From the NCBI RefSeq assembly GCF_033100135.1, contig NZ_CP136920.1, positions 4,893,001 to 4,957,000 on the forward strand: a DNA stretch of 64,000 bases, written 5' to 3'. Shown here piece after piece: positions 51,134 to 60,647 of this stretch. Numbering within the stretch: the stretch's first letter is position 1; each line of letters starts with the position of its first letter. Source of the stretch: Rubellicoccus peritrichatus. GTDB taxonomy: Bacteria; Verrucomicrobiota; Verrucomicrobiia; Opitutales; Cerasicoccaceae. The notes beneath the pieces are model-generated. The model had not been told where the DNA came from. It saw nothing but the letters and a program-made list of their open reading frames with translations, and searched no databases. Position numbers and translations under genes: made by a program.

Positions 51134-51227
51134 TTCGCTTTTGGCAATTCCGCTAACGCTCCATGCCAAAGCTAGACGTTCGCTAAAGAAATCATCTGCA
51201 ATTGCATCTGAGGCACCCTTCTTTCCA

Positions 51228-52127
51228 ATGAACCGTAAGACCAAAATCGCTATCTTCGCCATTCTTACTATCGGCTTGATAGGAATCTACTCCTTGTTGA
51301 ATACAAGATTGGGTGTGCACATCGCACTCGACGTTTTATCTGAGATGGGCAGCCCGAAAGAAATGCAAACTTCGGCCGAGGAAGGCCCACTGAAGTTAAC
51401 TAGAGAGTTATCTCCAATTGAGAAGATTACGTTGCCTTCTTCGATTGAGCAGCCTTCAGGTATCAAGCACCGCAACGACGCCGTTTACATCTCAACGGAT
51501 CAAACTGAGATCTTCAAGCTCGACAGTAGTCTTAATACTGCCTCTGAAGCTTTCTATCTCTTGGGTGGGCCACTTCTCTTCAAGCAGGGGTCTTTAGAGG
51601 GAATCGAGGTTAAGGGCAACAAGCTCCATGCCATCGGTGAGTTTGGTTCCATGCCAACATGGTTGGAAAATGATCAGAACGGTTGGACCAGGGCCGCAGA
51701 CACGATCTTGCCTGCCGAGATTGCGGCGACCGAATATTCAGGAATTACAGATTCTTCAAAGGGCTTCTTTGCCACTTCAGAGGACGGTGTAATAATCTTC
51801 AATCTTGATGAAGGCTCTAGGCACGAACTTCAATTTGACGGATTCCTCAAGGACAACGCTAATGTTGACAGCCTCGTCTTCTCAGGCATTGCTTACGACA
51901 ATAATCGGCTTTTCATCCTTAGCGAAAGCTACACCTCAATTATTGTAGCGAACGCGTCCACATTTGAAGTGGATCACGTTTTTGGCATCCAGCCCTGTGC
52001 TGCCGCCGACCTTTCCTTTCACCAAGGACGCCTCTATATTGTTGTCGACCATAATTACAATGAGGAGAGACCACCTGTATACGTTTATGACATCGACGAA
52101 GCCATAAATGCCTCCCATCAGCGATGA
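51228..52127 (+). CDS. SdiA-regulated-like periplasmic beta-propeller protein
   Basis: A 299-residue protein with one N-terminal membrane anchor or uncleaved signal (about 5-25, IAIFAILTIGLIGIYSLL). The rest resembles the SdiA-regulated/esterase-like beta-propeller family: QPSGIKHRNDAVYISTDQT, GSLEGIEVKGNKLHAIGE and FSGIAYDNNRLFILSES are typical blade segments with the E-G-I pattern. The role of the family is poorly known. The start at 51228 is chosen since the segment before it is not membrane-like. The upstream 90 bp contains the hairpin at 51140-51170. Confidence 0.75.
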   Translation: MNRKTKIAIFAILTIGLIGIYSLLNTRLGVHIALDVLSEMGSPKEMQTSAEEGPLKLTRELSPIEKITLPSSIEQPSGIKHRNDAVYISTDQTEIFKLDSSLNTASEAFYLLGGPLLFKQGSLEGIEVKGNKLHAIGEFGSMPTWLENDQNGWTRAADTILPAEIAATEYSGITDSSKGFFATSEDGVIIFNLDEGSRHELQFDGFLKDNANVDSLVFSGIAYDNNRLFILSESYTSIIVANASTFEVDHVFGIQPCAAADLSFHQGRLYIVVDHNYNEERPPVYVYDIDEAINASHQR

Positions 52128-52263
52128 GCAGTCATTTGCCGCACGACAGCGAACAGGACGTGATACATTTAGTCGGCTCTTTGTTTCATAATTTTGCGCT
52201 TTATTTGTCCGAATGTTCTGGTGAGTCTGACGTTAATCATCAAAAGATTTTTCGATACGAATA

Positions 52264-53343
52264 ATGGCTTCCTTGGATCAGTTCAGAAAACGAGTGGTAC
52301 GAAGCAGTTTGTTTTCGCCATGTAAGTTGGGGGAAGCGATGACTCGACTCGGCTTTGTGCAGGCGGATCCGATTCGCAGTCCGGCACGGGCACAGGATCT
52401 TATTTTGCGTCATCGGGTTAAAGGTTATCGAGCTGGAGATCTGGAACGTTCGTATCCCGAACTCGGGCTGGAGGAATGCTATTTATTCGCCTATGGATTT
52501 CTATCAAAAGAACTCTGGCGAGTCATACATCCAAAGACCAATGAAAGACTAACCAGTGCTCAAAAGAAAGCGCTGGAATTGATTGAGCAACATGGACCGA
52601 TGCACCCTAAGGAATTGGAAATCCATGTCGGCAAGGAGCGGGTGCGGAATTACTGGGGCGGTTTTTCGAGGACAGCGAAGTTCACCATGGAAGAACTGCA
52701 TGATCGTGGAGCGCTGAGAATCGCGCGTCGCGACAAAGGCATTCGCATTTATGAAACGGCGGAAGGGTTTGAGCAAACCTTGTCGAACGAGGAGCGCTTT
52801 AAGGAAATCGCCGTTGCAGCCTTAAAGGCGATGGGACCGACGACGCGGAGATTCCTCTTAAGCGAGCTGTCTCACTTTGGGAACCTGGCGAAAAACGCGG
52901 GAATGCGACGGAAGTGCTTGCAGGAGTTAATTGGCGCAGGCCGCGTGCGCGTGGATCTCGTCGATGAGGTTGAGTATATCTCTTTGGATGGCCAAAACGG
53001 TCGGCGAAGAAAGTCTGATGGCGTTCGCATCCTGGCGCCGTTCGATCCGATCGTGCGAGACAGAACGCGTTTCGAACATCTGTGGGGTTGGACCTATCGA
53101 TTTGAAGCCTACACTCCAAAGGCCAAACGAAAACTTGGCTACTATGCGATGCCAGTGCTCTGGCGGGAGCAGATCATCGGCTGGGCCAACGCTTCGGTTG
53201 AAGACAGTCGACTGAAGGTCGATTTCGGATACAATACCAAACGACCAGACGAACGGAAGTATCAGGAAGCAACCGAACTGGAGGTCGCTCGCTTAGCGAA
53301 GTTCCTGGGCCTTAAAGAGAGTGACTGGGAAGCTTCGATATAA
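52264..53343 (+). CDS. YcaQ-family winged-helix protein (putative crosslink-repair glycosylase)
   Basis: A 359-residue protein of the HTH_42/YcaQ family. The signature FVQADPIRSPARAQDLILRH (about 33-52) contains the QxD-type motif near the N-terminus linked to glycosylase activity in YcaQ/AlkZ proteins. Multiple winged-helix units follow, and the C-terminal part has ILAPFDPIVRDR and GYYAMPVLWREQIIGWA. E. coli YcaQ unhooks DNA interstrand crosslinks; whether this homologue does the same is unknown. It stands alone, convergent with the oxidoreductase gene. Confidence 0.85.
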   Translation: MASLDQFRKRVVRSSLFSPCKLGEAMTRLGFVQADPIRSPARAQDLILRHRVKGYRAGDLERSYPELGLEECYLFAYGFLSKELWRVIHPKTNERLTSAQKKALELIEQHGPMHPKELEIHVGKERVRNYWGGFSRTAKFTMEELHDRGALRIARRDKGIRIYETAEGFEQTLSNEERFKEIAVAALKAMGPTTRRFLLSELSHFGNLAKNAGMRRKCLQELIGAGRVRVDLVDEVEYISLDGQNGRRRKSDGVRILAPFDPIVRDRTRFEHLWGWTYRFEAYTPKAKRKLGYYAMPVLWREQIIGWANASVEDSRLKVDFGYNTKRPDERKYQEATELEVARLAKFLGLKESDWEASI

Positions 53344-53398
53344 TCGAACAACCGAAGCCTAAGAAGATTGGCGATAAATGACTCTCGAAGAGATCGAC

Positions 53399-54439
53399 TT
53401 ACCACTCCTGCCGAGCGCATTGATTTGACCAGGACTGCCAAACCATTTCGGTAAATCTCATATAGCGCAGGCCATCATCGAAGCTTGTCAGCTCAACTGC
53501 TTTTCCGGAGCGAATACTCTCGATGAAATCGGCCTCAACACACCAGCCAAGATCAGTTCCGGTATCGGGTGTGATCTTTGACTCTTTCTTCGAGGCAGTA
53601 TCTGCCAGAAAAAGCTCTTCAGTAGAGAAATCAAAACGCAGGCAACCGCCCTCGGTGTTAAGACGAATTTCATTAACCGGCGCAGCACAATCAATGCTGC
53701 TGATGTCGAAGTTGAACTTTGCCCCATTATTGTAACGACCCAAAACGGAGACAGCATCCGGGATGGTGACTTTAGCCGCAATGTCATCTGCTGATGGACG
53801 CTCTTCGACGAAAAGCTCGGCATCGGCAATCAGCCACGCAGGGTCAACTTCAGCTCCCAACCAGCGTTGAACCGTTTCGAAATGAATCCCGAGTGTGTGC
53901 GTGTTGTAGCCGCTTAAATCAAAGTCCTGACGCCATGACTTGGCAGCATCGGCATTTGCACCTGCTCCAAAACGATGAACAACGCTCACCTCTCTCACGG
54001 CTCCAAGCTCTTTCAGAAGCCGCTTGATCGTGGCGTCATAATCAAGGCTGAAGGGCGCTGGAACAATCTGAGCAACCAGATTCGAGTTTTCTTCTGCTGC
54101 AATGGCCATGCTCTGGGCTTCTTCGAGATTACGCGCCATCCTTGCCTCAGTCAGGACATGCTTGCCGGACTCCAATGCAGCAATGGTGATATCGGCGTGC
54201 AAATAAGGCCAGGTGCCAATGCAAATAGCGTCAAGATCCGGATCTGCGACTACATCCAGCCAGGATGTTGAGATCTTCGAAACCCCAAACTCATCCGCCA
54301 CTCGTTGCGATGATTCCTCACTGCGATTACATATTACAGCAACTTCAACCCCGCCGACATCCTGAAAACCAGGAATGTGACGAAGGCGCGTATTGCCTCC
54401 AGCTCCAATGATACCGATGCGAATGCGTGTTTGGCTCAT
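53399..54439 (-). CDS. Gfo/Idh/MocA-family oxidoreductase
   Basis: A 346-residue NAD(P)-dependent dehydrogenase. The N-terminal Rossmann motif is IGIIGAGGNTRLRHIPG; CIGTWPYLHADITIAALE and GKHVLTEARMARN form the co-factor region, where the usual EKP catalytic lysine motif is replaced by EAR (about 96-98). That change suggests altered or lost classical sugar dehydrogenase chemistry. The C-terminal sheet domain is complete. Substrate unknown. The gene lies alone, upstream side bordered by a 10-bp-period repeat. Confidence 0.85.
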   Translation of the reverse strand: MSQTRIRIGIIGAGGNTRLRHIPGFQDVGGVEVAVICNRSEESSQRVADEFGVSKISTSWLDVVADPDLDAICIGTWPYLHADITIAALESGKHVLTEARMARNLEEAQSMAIAAEENSNLVAQIVPAPFSLDYDATIKRLLKELGAVREVSVVHRFGAGANADAAKSWRQDFDLSGYNTHTLGIHFETVQRWLGAEVDPAWLIADAELFVEERPSADDIAAKVTIPDAVSVLGRYNNGAKFNFDISSIDCAAPVNEIRLNTEGGCLRFDFSTEELFLADTASKKESKITPDTGTDLGWCVEADFIESIRSGKAVELTSFDDGLRYMRFTEMVWQSWSNQCARQEW

Positions 54440-54481
54440 AAAATATGTTTCTTAGGCAAATTTTTACTAAAAGCATATTTG

Positions 54482-54553
54482 GCCACGAAAATGCACGAAA
54501 AAACACAAAAAAGCGAATATGTGGCATCAACTCTTCTTGTGACTTTTTGTGGC
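54482..54553. repeat. Decamer repeat CACGAAAAAA with inverted partner
   Basis: Three 10-bp units CACGAAAATG, CACGAAAAAA and CACAAAAAAG lie at 54484-54513. A reverse-complement relative, ending TTTTTGTGGC, lies at about 54534-54553, so the region could form an imperfect hairpin. It fills the gap between pheA and the oxidoreductase gene. Confidence 0.7.
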
Positions 54554-54589
54554 TAAAGATTGTTCAATTCTTTTTTTCTGGACAAAAAA

Positions 54590-55660
54590 CTATCGTGAGT
54601 TCGGGTAACTGCCCAGCCACTTGACCAGTGGGCAACTGGAATTCAGTTCGGCGATCGCTTCCTGGATTGTTGGATCATTCCAATGACCGTCGAAATCAAC
54701 AAAGAAGAGATACTCCCATGCCTTCTTCCGACTGGGACGGGATTCTATTTTGGAAAGATTGATCTGCCTAGTGCTGAAGGAGCGTAAGACCTTCTCCAAA
54801 GCACCGACTTCATGATGGATTGAAAAGACCAGACTCGTCTTGTCGAGACCAGGCCCGGTTTGACCATTGTTGGGCTCAGGAGCAATGACTAGAAAGCGTG
54901 TTTCATTGTCTTTACGGTCTTGAATACCTTTTGCGACGAGAGGAATGCTATAACGCTCAGCCGCAATTTCACCTGCGATGGCAGCAGTTCCGGGGTTCTT
55001 GGTCGCATGAACCACTGCACCAGTTGTACTGTCGCAATCAATCTGTTTGGCATTGGGAAGATTTCGCTGAAGCCAATCACGACATTGAATCAGCGCCTGG
55101 TCCTTGGACCGCACTTCGGTGATTTCGGAGAGCTTCGAGTGGGAAAGTAAACAATGCTCCACAGGCAGGTAAACCTGGCCAATGATCTTTAATTCAGTCT
55201 CCGCCAACATATCCAGAGAATGAATCACGGCTCCACCAGTCGAGTTCTCAATCGGAATCACACCATAGTCTGCCTCACGGCGTTCGACCTCGGAAAAGAC
55301 ATCGGCAATACTTGGAACAGCATGGTAATCGAGGCTGGAACCAAAGTTCTTCCGGGCTGCCTGCTCGGTGTAAGTGCCCTCGGGCCCCAGATAAGCGATC
55401 TTAAGCGGCTGCTCCAGCGCTATCATTGCTGAAATCACCTCACGATAAATGTGCCGGATCGCCTGCTCGGTCAATGGCCCTTCATTGATCGAAGACAGCT
55501 TTTGAAAGACCTGCTCTTCGCGCTCCGGAATATAAATCGGCAGGCCAGCAGCATGTTTCGCCCTGGCTACTTCTGAAGCCAGACGCACCCGTTCATTGAT
55601 CCGAGTGATTATCTCACGGTCAATAGCATCGATTTTCTGGCGCACATCATCGAGATCCAT
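54590..55660 (-). CDS. pheA: Bifunctional chorismate mutase/prephenate dehydratase PheA
   Basis: A 356-residue P-protein for phenylalanine synthesis. Residues 1-85 are an AroQ chorismate mutase (LDDVRQKIDAIDREIITRIN; Arg and Lys of the active site in R-x-R-LASEVARAKH). Residues about 90-270 form prephenate dehydratase with AYLGPEGTYTEQAA, VIPIENSTGGAV and the NETRF motif. The C-terminal ACT domain has INLSKIESRPSRK, the phenylalanine-binding ESRP motif, so feedback inhibition is expected. The start at 55660 matches the first helix. A heptamer-type tract directly precedes the start codon. Confidence 0.95.
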   Translation of the reverse strand: MDLDDVRQKIDAIDREIITRINERVRLASEVARAKHAAGLPIYIPEREEQVFQKLSSINEGPLTEQAIRHIYREVISAMIALEQPLKIAYLGPEGTYTEQAARKNFGSSLDYHAVPSIADVFSEVERREADYGVIPIENSTGGAVIHSLDMLAETELKIIGQVYLPVEHCLLSHSKLSEITEVRSKDQALIQCRDWLQRNLPNAKQIDCDSTTGAVVHATKNPGTAAIAGEIAAERYSIPLVAKGIQDRKDNETRFLVIAPEPNNGQTGPGLDKTSLVFSIHHEVGALEKVLRSFSTRQINLSKIESRPSRKKAWEYLFFVDFDGHWNDPTIQEAIAELNSSCPLVKWLGSYPNSR

Positions 55661-55744
55661 AAAAGAAAGGACAAATGACGAATTGCGAAAGACAACGAAA
55701 AAGTAAAACCTATGTGCTAACACAACAGATACTGCCACCTAACC

Positions 55745-56341
55745 ATGCCTGAATTTGACCGTAAAATACTTGTTCTATTTGCCCACCCGGGGCTGGAAAA
55801 CTCACGCTGTAATCAAGCCTTGAAAGAAGCGGTATGCGAAATGTCCGGAGTGACCTTTCATGACCTCTACGCAGTTTACCCGGATTTTGCTATTAATGTG
55901 AAAGCTGAGCAAACGCTATTGACGGATCATGATGCCGTCATTTTCCAATTTCCTTTCTACTGGTACAGCACGCCAGCTATTTTGAAAGAGTGGCAGGATC
56001 TTGTCCTGGAACATGGCTGGGCCTATGGTCAGGAGGGCAATCAACTGCAGGGAAAGCTCTTTGGGGTGGTAACAACCAGTGGTGGTGGCCCTGAAGCTTA
56101 TCAACGTGGCGGCTACAACCACTACACCATGAATGAACTGCTTCACCCTCTTGAAAGAACTGCAATTCTATGCGGCATGAGATGGTTGCTGCCTTTTGCC
56201 GTCCAACATGCGCTGACGATCGAAGATCATGAGTTAGTTGAAGCAGCCAAACACTACCGGCGATACCTTGAAGCAATCCGCGACGACACACTCGACCTGA
56301 ATGCTCTCCCGGAAAGTGGATTAATCAACACTTTCGCCTGA
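55745..56341 (+). CDS. KefF-like NAD(P)H quinone oxidoreductase (flavodoxin-2 fold)
   Basis: A 198-residue flavodoxin-2-fold protein. The FMN-binding start is ILVLFAHPGLENSRCNQAL, with IFQFPFYWYSTPAILKEW and GVVTTSGGGPEAY as the next flavin-contacting loops. KefF-type proteins bind and activate the KefC potassium efflux system and reduce quinones. The next gene, 4 bp downstream, is a KefB/KefC-like antiporter, so this is very likely its ancillary subunit. Length fits the family. Confidence 0.9.
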   Translation: MPEFDRKILVLFAHPGLENSRCNQALKEAVCEMSGVTFHDLYAVYPDFAINVKAEQTLLTDHDAVIFQFPFYWYSTPAILKEWQDLVLEHGWAYGQEGNQLQGKLFGVVTTSGGGPEAYQRGGYNHYTMNELLHPLERTAILCGMRWLLPFAVQHALTIEDHELVEAAKHYRRYLEAIRDDTLDLNALPESGLINTFA

Positions 56342-56345
56342 TATC

Positions 56346-58259
56346 ATGCTTGATCTTACGTCAGTCCTGCCACTTGCCATAGCCAATGCTGATCCGGACG
56401 ATGGTTTTCTGCTTCATGCCACTGTTTACCTTGCCGCAGCCGTTCTAGCCGTACCTTTTGCCAAGCGCCTTGGCCTCGGGTCCGTTCTTGGCTACATAAT
56501 AGCTGGAGTCGTGATCGGCCCCTATGTCCTTGGGCTAGTTGGTGCTGAGGGTCAAAGCGTCATGCATGCCGCAGAATTTGGTGTTGTCATGATGCTTTTT
56601 GTGGTCGGACTGGAGTTACGTCCAGCCATGCTTTGGCGTCTGCGAGGTCCGATATTGGGTCTTGGTGGCGCTCAGGTGATATGCACGGTTTTGATCATAG
56701 CAGGCATCACAATGGCTCTTGGCATGAGCTGGCAGGGAGGACTCGCCATTGGCATGTGTCTTTCCCTCAGTTCAACAGCAATCGTTCTTCAAAGTCTGAA
56801 TGAGAAAGGGTTAACGCGAAGTCGCGGAGGGCAGGCTTCCTTTTCCGTCTTGTTATTTCAGGATATTGCTGTGATTCCAATGCTGGCCATCATGCCCTTT
56901 CTTGCAATGGTACCAGAGGATGATGCGGCCAAGGCATTGCATACACCACATTGGCAAAAAGCAGTCTTAATCATAGGAGTTGTCGCCGGAATTGTTTTGG
57001 CAGGGAGATATCTAACACGCCCTATCTTCAGGTATATCGCTGCAACACAAATCAGGGAGATGTTTACTGCCATCGCCCTGCTTTTGGTTATTGGAGTCGC
57101 CCTTTTGACACAAAGTGTTGGCCTCTCCCCTGCCCTCGGTACATTCCTTGCAGGTGTTGTGCTTGCAGAGAGTGAGTTTCGCCATGAGCTGGAAGGCAAC
57201 ATCGAGCCTTTTAAAGGGCTCTTGCTTGGGGTGTTTTTCATCGCAGTAGGTGCCACCATTGATTTCCCATTTTTACTAAAACACCCCCTTGGCATTGCCG
57301 GAATTGTCATCGGCCTGGTTGTCATAAAATTCGTTATCCTTTTTATTCTCGGTAAGGTGTTCCACATAGGACGCGATCAGAACTGGCTTTTCAGCTTCGC
57401 CCTAGCTCAGGGAGGAGAGTTTGCTTTTGTTCTATTCTCATTTGCCGGCACTGTCGATGTTCTCCCCATCGAAGTCACAACTCCCCTGACTCTAGCAGTG
57501 GCTCTCTCTATGATGATGACTCCACTGCTCCTCATCATTCACGAGCGGATCGTCGCTCCCCTCATGCAAAATGCGGATGCTGAAAGACATGCTGATGATA
57601 TAGATGAAGAAAACCCGATTATAATAGCTGGATTTGGCAGCTTTGGAAATATCATTGGCCGTTTTCTCCAGGCAAATAACATCGGAACAACAGTCCTGGA
57701 CACTGACCCGGAGCACATTGAAACACTCCGCAAAATCGGCCTCAAAGTTTATTATGGTGATGCCTCGCGCATAGACCTGCTACATGCGGCAGGCGCAGAT
57801 AAGGCACGTATGCTAATCGTCGCCGTAGATGAGAAGGAAAAAGCCAATCAGATTGTATCCGTTGCAAAAAAGCACTTCCCCAATCTGATTGTTTACGCCC
57901 GCGCTCTGGATTATGAACATGGAGCAAATCTTTTTGAGTACCGTGCTGATAAGTGGCGTCACCAGAATGTCGGCTCTGCATTGGAGCTCGGTGTTGATGT
58001 CTTATCCTATCTTGGCTGGTCTCCATTTCGTGCCTGGCGGGCATCACGTCGCTTTAGTAGACATGAAGACGAAACTTTTAAGAAACTATTAAAGTTTCGT
58101 GAAGATGATAAAGCATTCTTTGACAAAGCCCGGCAAAGCCGTGAGGAGATAGAAAAGATCTTTATGGCTGATGCCGAGTTCAAAGAAAACCCGGACCATG
58201 CCTGGGATAACACTTCACTTAAAGAAGAGGTTTCCTCTCAGCAAGAAGAGCAAGCATAG
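56346..58259 (+). CDS. KefB/KefC-like potassium/proton antiporter (CPA2)
   Basis: A 637-residue CPA2 transporter. About twelve membrane segments cover residues 20-405, with the KefC-type motifs LGLGSVLGYIIAGVVIGP and SLSSTAIVLQSL. Residues about 420-550 form the RCK/KTN domain with the Rossmann glycine motif IIAGFGSFGNIIGRFL and the acidic TVLDTDPEH. A charged C-terminal tail follows. KefC systems release potassium when electrophile-glutathione adducts form, acidifying the cell for protection. The partner KefF-like gene is 4 bp upstream. Glutathione dependence in this organism is not shown. Confidence 0.92.
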   Translation: MLDLTSVLPLAIANADPDDGFLLHATVYLAAAVLAVPFAKRLGLGSVLGYIIAGVVIGPYVLGLVGAEGQSVMHAAEFGVVMMLFVVGLELRPAMLWRLRGPILGLGGAQVICTVLIIAGITMALGMSWQGGLAIGMCLSLSSTAIVLQSLNEKGLTRSRGGQASFSVLLFQDIAVIPMLAIMPFLAMVPEDDAAKALHTPHWQKAVLIIGVVAGIVLAGRYLTRPIFRYIAATQIREMFTAIALLLVIGVALLTQSVGLSPALGTFLAGVVLAESEFRHELEGNIEPFKGLLLGVFFIAVGATIDFPFLLKHPLGIAGIVIGLVVIKFVILFILGKVFHIGRDQNWLFSFALAQGGEFAFVLFSFAGTVDVLPIEVTTPLTLAVALSMMMTPLLLIIHERIVAPLMQNADAERHADDIDEENPIIIAGFGSFGNIIGRFLQANNIGTTVLDTDPEHIETLRKIGLKVYYGDASRIDLLHAAGADKARMLIVAVDEKEKANQIVSVAKKHFPNLIVYARALDYEHGANLFEYRADKWRHQNVGSALELGVDVLSYLGWSPFRAWRASRRFSRHEDETFKKLLKFREDDKAFFDKARQSREEIEKIFMADAEFKENPDHAWDNTSLKEEVSSQQEEQA

Positions 58260-58393
58260 GATTTGCGTGGACCTTGGCCACCGCATTTGAGTCAGGGATA
58301 AATGAGCGCAGCTGAACGCTGGATTAAGTGAATCTTAATAAAAGACCATACTCATTTATAACTATGAAATAAAATCATTGTCTCATTTCAGCG

Positions 58394-58762
58394 ATGCACT
58401 TAGCTTTAAACATAACCACCGTATTAATAACCCAATACAGCATAGTGCGAAAACTGTTTAAAGCAATTCTATCCCTACCAGATGTTGACGGCGTTTTTTA
58501 TCTTAATGATTATGGAAAATTAATAGCAGGCATTCTACCCGAGCCATTTACTGAGGATTCCTTTAAAAGCCTGACTCAGCACATAATGGACTTCCTTGAG
58601 GCAGTGGATGCCAATTCTGATCAAACCGATGAATACTTTTTGAAGTTTCACGGCCATGCTCTCTACCTCAGGCGCAATAGGATATGCACCCTCGGAATCT
58701 TCACAGACGAGAAACCGGATATGGGCCGACTTAGAGAAGCTTCTGACAGGTTCCTCGGATAA
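58394..58762 (+). CDS. Small roadblock/LC7-like protein
   Basis: A 122-residue soluble protein. The pattern of helices and strands, with ILSLPDVDGVFYLNDYGKLI followed by a long helix and HGHALYLRRNRICTLGIFTD, resembles roadblock/LC7 domains (MglB-like regulators of small Ras-like GTPases). Similarity is structural by eye and not certain. No GTPase gene is adjacent, but pilT is in the window, and such proteins often act in polarity or pilus control. Start site is uncertain; the ATG at 58394 has no ribosome site. Confidence 0.55.
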   Translation: MHLALNITTVLITQYSIVRKLFKAILSLPDVDGVFYLNDYGKLIAGILPEPFTEDSFKSLTQHIMDFLEAVDANSDQTDEYFLKFHGHALYLRRNRICTLGIFTDEKPDMGRLREASDRFLG

Positions 58763-58799
58763 TGAGCATTCAACTTAAGTCAAGTAATGATAGTCAGCA

Positions 58800-60644
58800 T
58801 CATCCTAAACCATCACTCCCCACACCATGGTGGCAACGGAAAAAATTATCCGGATCGTAACGACGCTTGATCTCCAGTAGTCTTGAATAATTGACACCCC
58901 AAAACTGGCGCTTCCAATCAGACTCAAAATAATCGGCTTCATTGGCATAAGCGCCGGATTCCGGTGTCAGCTTTCGGATGATGTACATGGCCGCATTGAC
59001 CTTATCTATTTTCTTTTTCGCTTCGCTCTCATTGGGCTCATGACCTTTCACACCAGGATAAACCTTTTGCTCGCCTGCGGTCAGGATTAAGAGCGCGGCG
59101 GCATTAAAGACCACGGGATTGACTGATGTTTCCCGCCCTCGGTCGATTGCCTCCTGCGAGGCACCTGCCTGTCCCTTATTAATTTGCATGGAAAGAGACC
59201 AATGCCGTGATGCATCAAAAAGTGCTTTCGCAAAACGCGTGCGAGCTCCTGCCCTAAAGTGGTTTTTAGGAATCCAGCGCGACTGGTAAGTGTACCAGTA
59301 TTTCGAAACTTCGCCCGAATTGGGAGCCCACCAATACTGGATGCCGGCATGATCCGGATTATTATTAAGCTCCACGAGTTCGGGGTGGTGTGCTTTCCAG
59401 TAATCATAATTCCACATATCACGGGCCGGAATATATGAAGGCTTTATCTCAAAGACATAGTCCTTCGAAAATTCATCAAGCCATTTCTTCAAAGGCTCCC
59501 AAGCCGACTCAACCTGCTCCGCTTTCAAGCCCTGGAACATAAGGAAGAGTTTGATCGAATTGTCCGGATTGAAGGAAAACTGTTCGCCCCAGTGCGGATT
59601 GTGAAGGGCGGTGTCGTAAAATTCCAAAAACCGCTTAATCAACCGCTGGTAGGCCTTGTCTGATTTCGCGTTTATATGCCCCTCAACAATCCCAAACTGA
59701 CTTGGCAGTGGATGCGTCGCATACGTGATGCGGGTAATGATTCCGTAAGTGCTGCCTCCACCTCCTCGCAAAGCCCAGAATAAATCCGGATGCTGAAATG
59801 CATTCGCAGTGATAAGATCACCATTGGCTGTTACGACTTCAGCTTCCAGAACACTGGATGCGCCCATGCCATATTTCTTGGAGAAACTACCAAAGCCGCC
59901 TCCCTGCGTAAAACCTCCAGCTGCGCCGACGGTCGTGCAACCACCGCCCTGAACATAACGCCCGGTATTGGTGGTAGCTTCTGTGTATGCCTCCAGCCAA
60001 CGCGTTCCCGCCATTACATTCAGAGCCGGCACCCCGCGATGACCAGCCGGAGCTCCAACTGGAACAAACGCATCTATTGTCGTGGCACCTCGCATATGAT
60101 GCGTCCAGATAAGCAAAGCATCAGGATCATTGGAACGTCCCAGATAATCATGACCCGTTCCTTTAACAACCACCCGGATGTTATGCTTGCGGGCAAACTT
60201 AACCGCAGCAGCGACATCCTGGGGCTCATGGGCAGCAACTGCATAAATGCTTGGAGCGGATTCCCAGGCATTAGCCCAGCCAATAGATTGAGTCGCCCCC
60301 GCCTGCTCTTCGAGGTAAAAGGGATTCTGGATTTGTTTCAATGCCAGGGAGCAGGTTTCGCCATCAGGATCGACTTTGCAGGCATGCAAAGGACTGATGG
60401 GTTGAATCAATCGCCCACGGACGGATTCTTTGAGAGCATCCCAATCAGCTTGTTTCGGCCATCCGACATCATTGGGTTTGTTATAAACAATACCCACTTT
60501 TGAAGTCTGATTCGAAGCAAATGCTTTGGAGCCAGCGAGAGAAAGACCAACCAGCCCCGTGCCCATGACATCAAGGAATCGACGCCTGCCCAAATTGGTT
60601 TGATCAGAACTGGGTTTTGTCTCTTGATTCCGATTTGAAGCCAT
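58800..60644 (-). CDS. Tat-exported FAD-linked oxidoreductase (berberine bridge enzyme type)
   Basis: A 614-residue flavoprotein. A twin-arginine signal lies near the N-terminus (GRRRFLDVMG, then a hydrophobic stretch ending in ASA-like small residues). The PCMH-type FAD-binding domain has VVKGTGHDYLGRSND and VQGGGCTTVGAAGGFTQGGG, and the C-terminal BBE motif is around WGVNYSRLLEIKRRYDPDNFF. It would oxidise sugars, phenols or alkaloid-like compounds with O2. Start at 60644 is the only ATG just before the Tat segment. It is convergent with the roadblock-like gene; a palindromic repeat lies upstream. Confidence 0.9.
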   Translation of the reverse strand: MASNRNQETKPSSDQTNLGRRRFLDVMGTGLVGLSLAGSKAFASNQTSKVGIVYNKPNDVGWPKQADWDALKESVRGRLIQPISPLHACKVDPDGETCSLALKQIQNPFYLEEQAGATQSIGWANAWESAPSIYAVAAHEPQDVAAAVKFARKHNIRVVVKGTGHDYLGRSNDPDALLIWTHHMRGATTIDAFVPVGAPAGHRGVPALNVMAGTRWLEAYTEATTNTGRYVQGGGCTTVGAAGGFTQGGGFGSFSKKYGMGASSVLEAEVVTANGDLITANAFQHPDLFWALRGGGGSTYGIITRITYATHPLPSQFGIVEGHINAKSDKAYQRLIKRFLEFYDTALHNPHWGEQFSFNPDNSIKLFLMFQGLKAEQVESAWEPLKKWLDEFSKDYVFEIKPSYIPARDMWNYDYWKAHHPELVELNNNPDHAGIQYWWAPNSGEVSKYWYTYQSRWIPKNHFRAGARTRFAKALFDASRHWSLSMQINKGQAGASQEAIDRGRETSVNPVVFNAAALLILTAGEQKVYPGVKGHEPNESEAKKKIDKVNAAMYIIRKLTPESGAYANEADYFESDWKRQFWGVNYSRLLEIKRRYDPDNFFRCHHGVGSDGLG

Positions 60645-60647
60645 AAA

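Noticed and set aside
51139-51170. Possible integron attC-like site after the AT-rich orphan gene
   Set aside because: There is a TTTGGCA/TGCCAAA hairpin with a GCTAAC in its loop, but the required RYYYAAC and GTTRRRY boxes at the two ends are not found, and no integrase is present.
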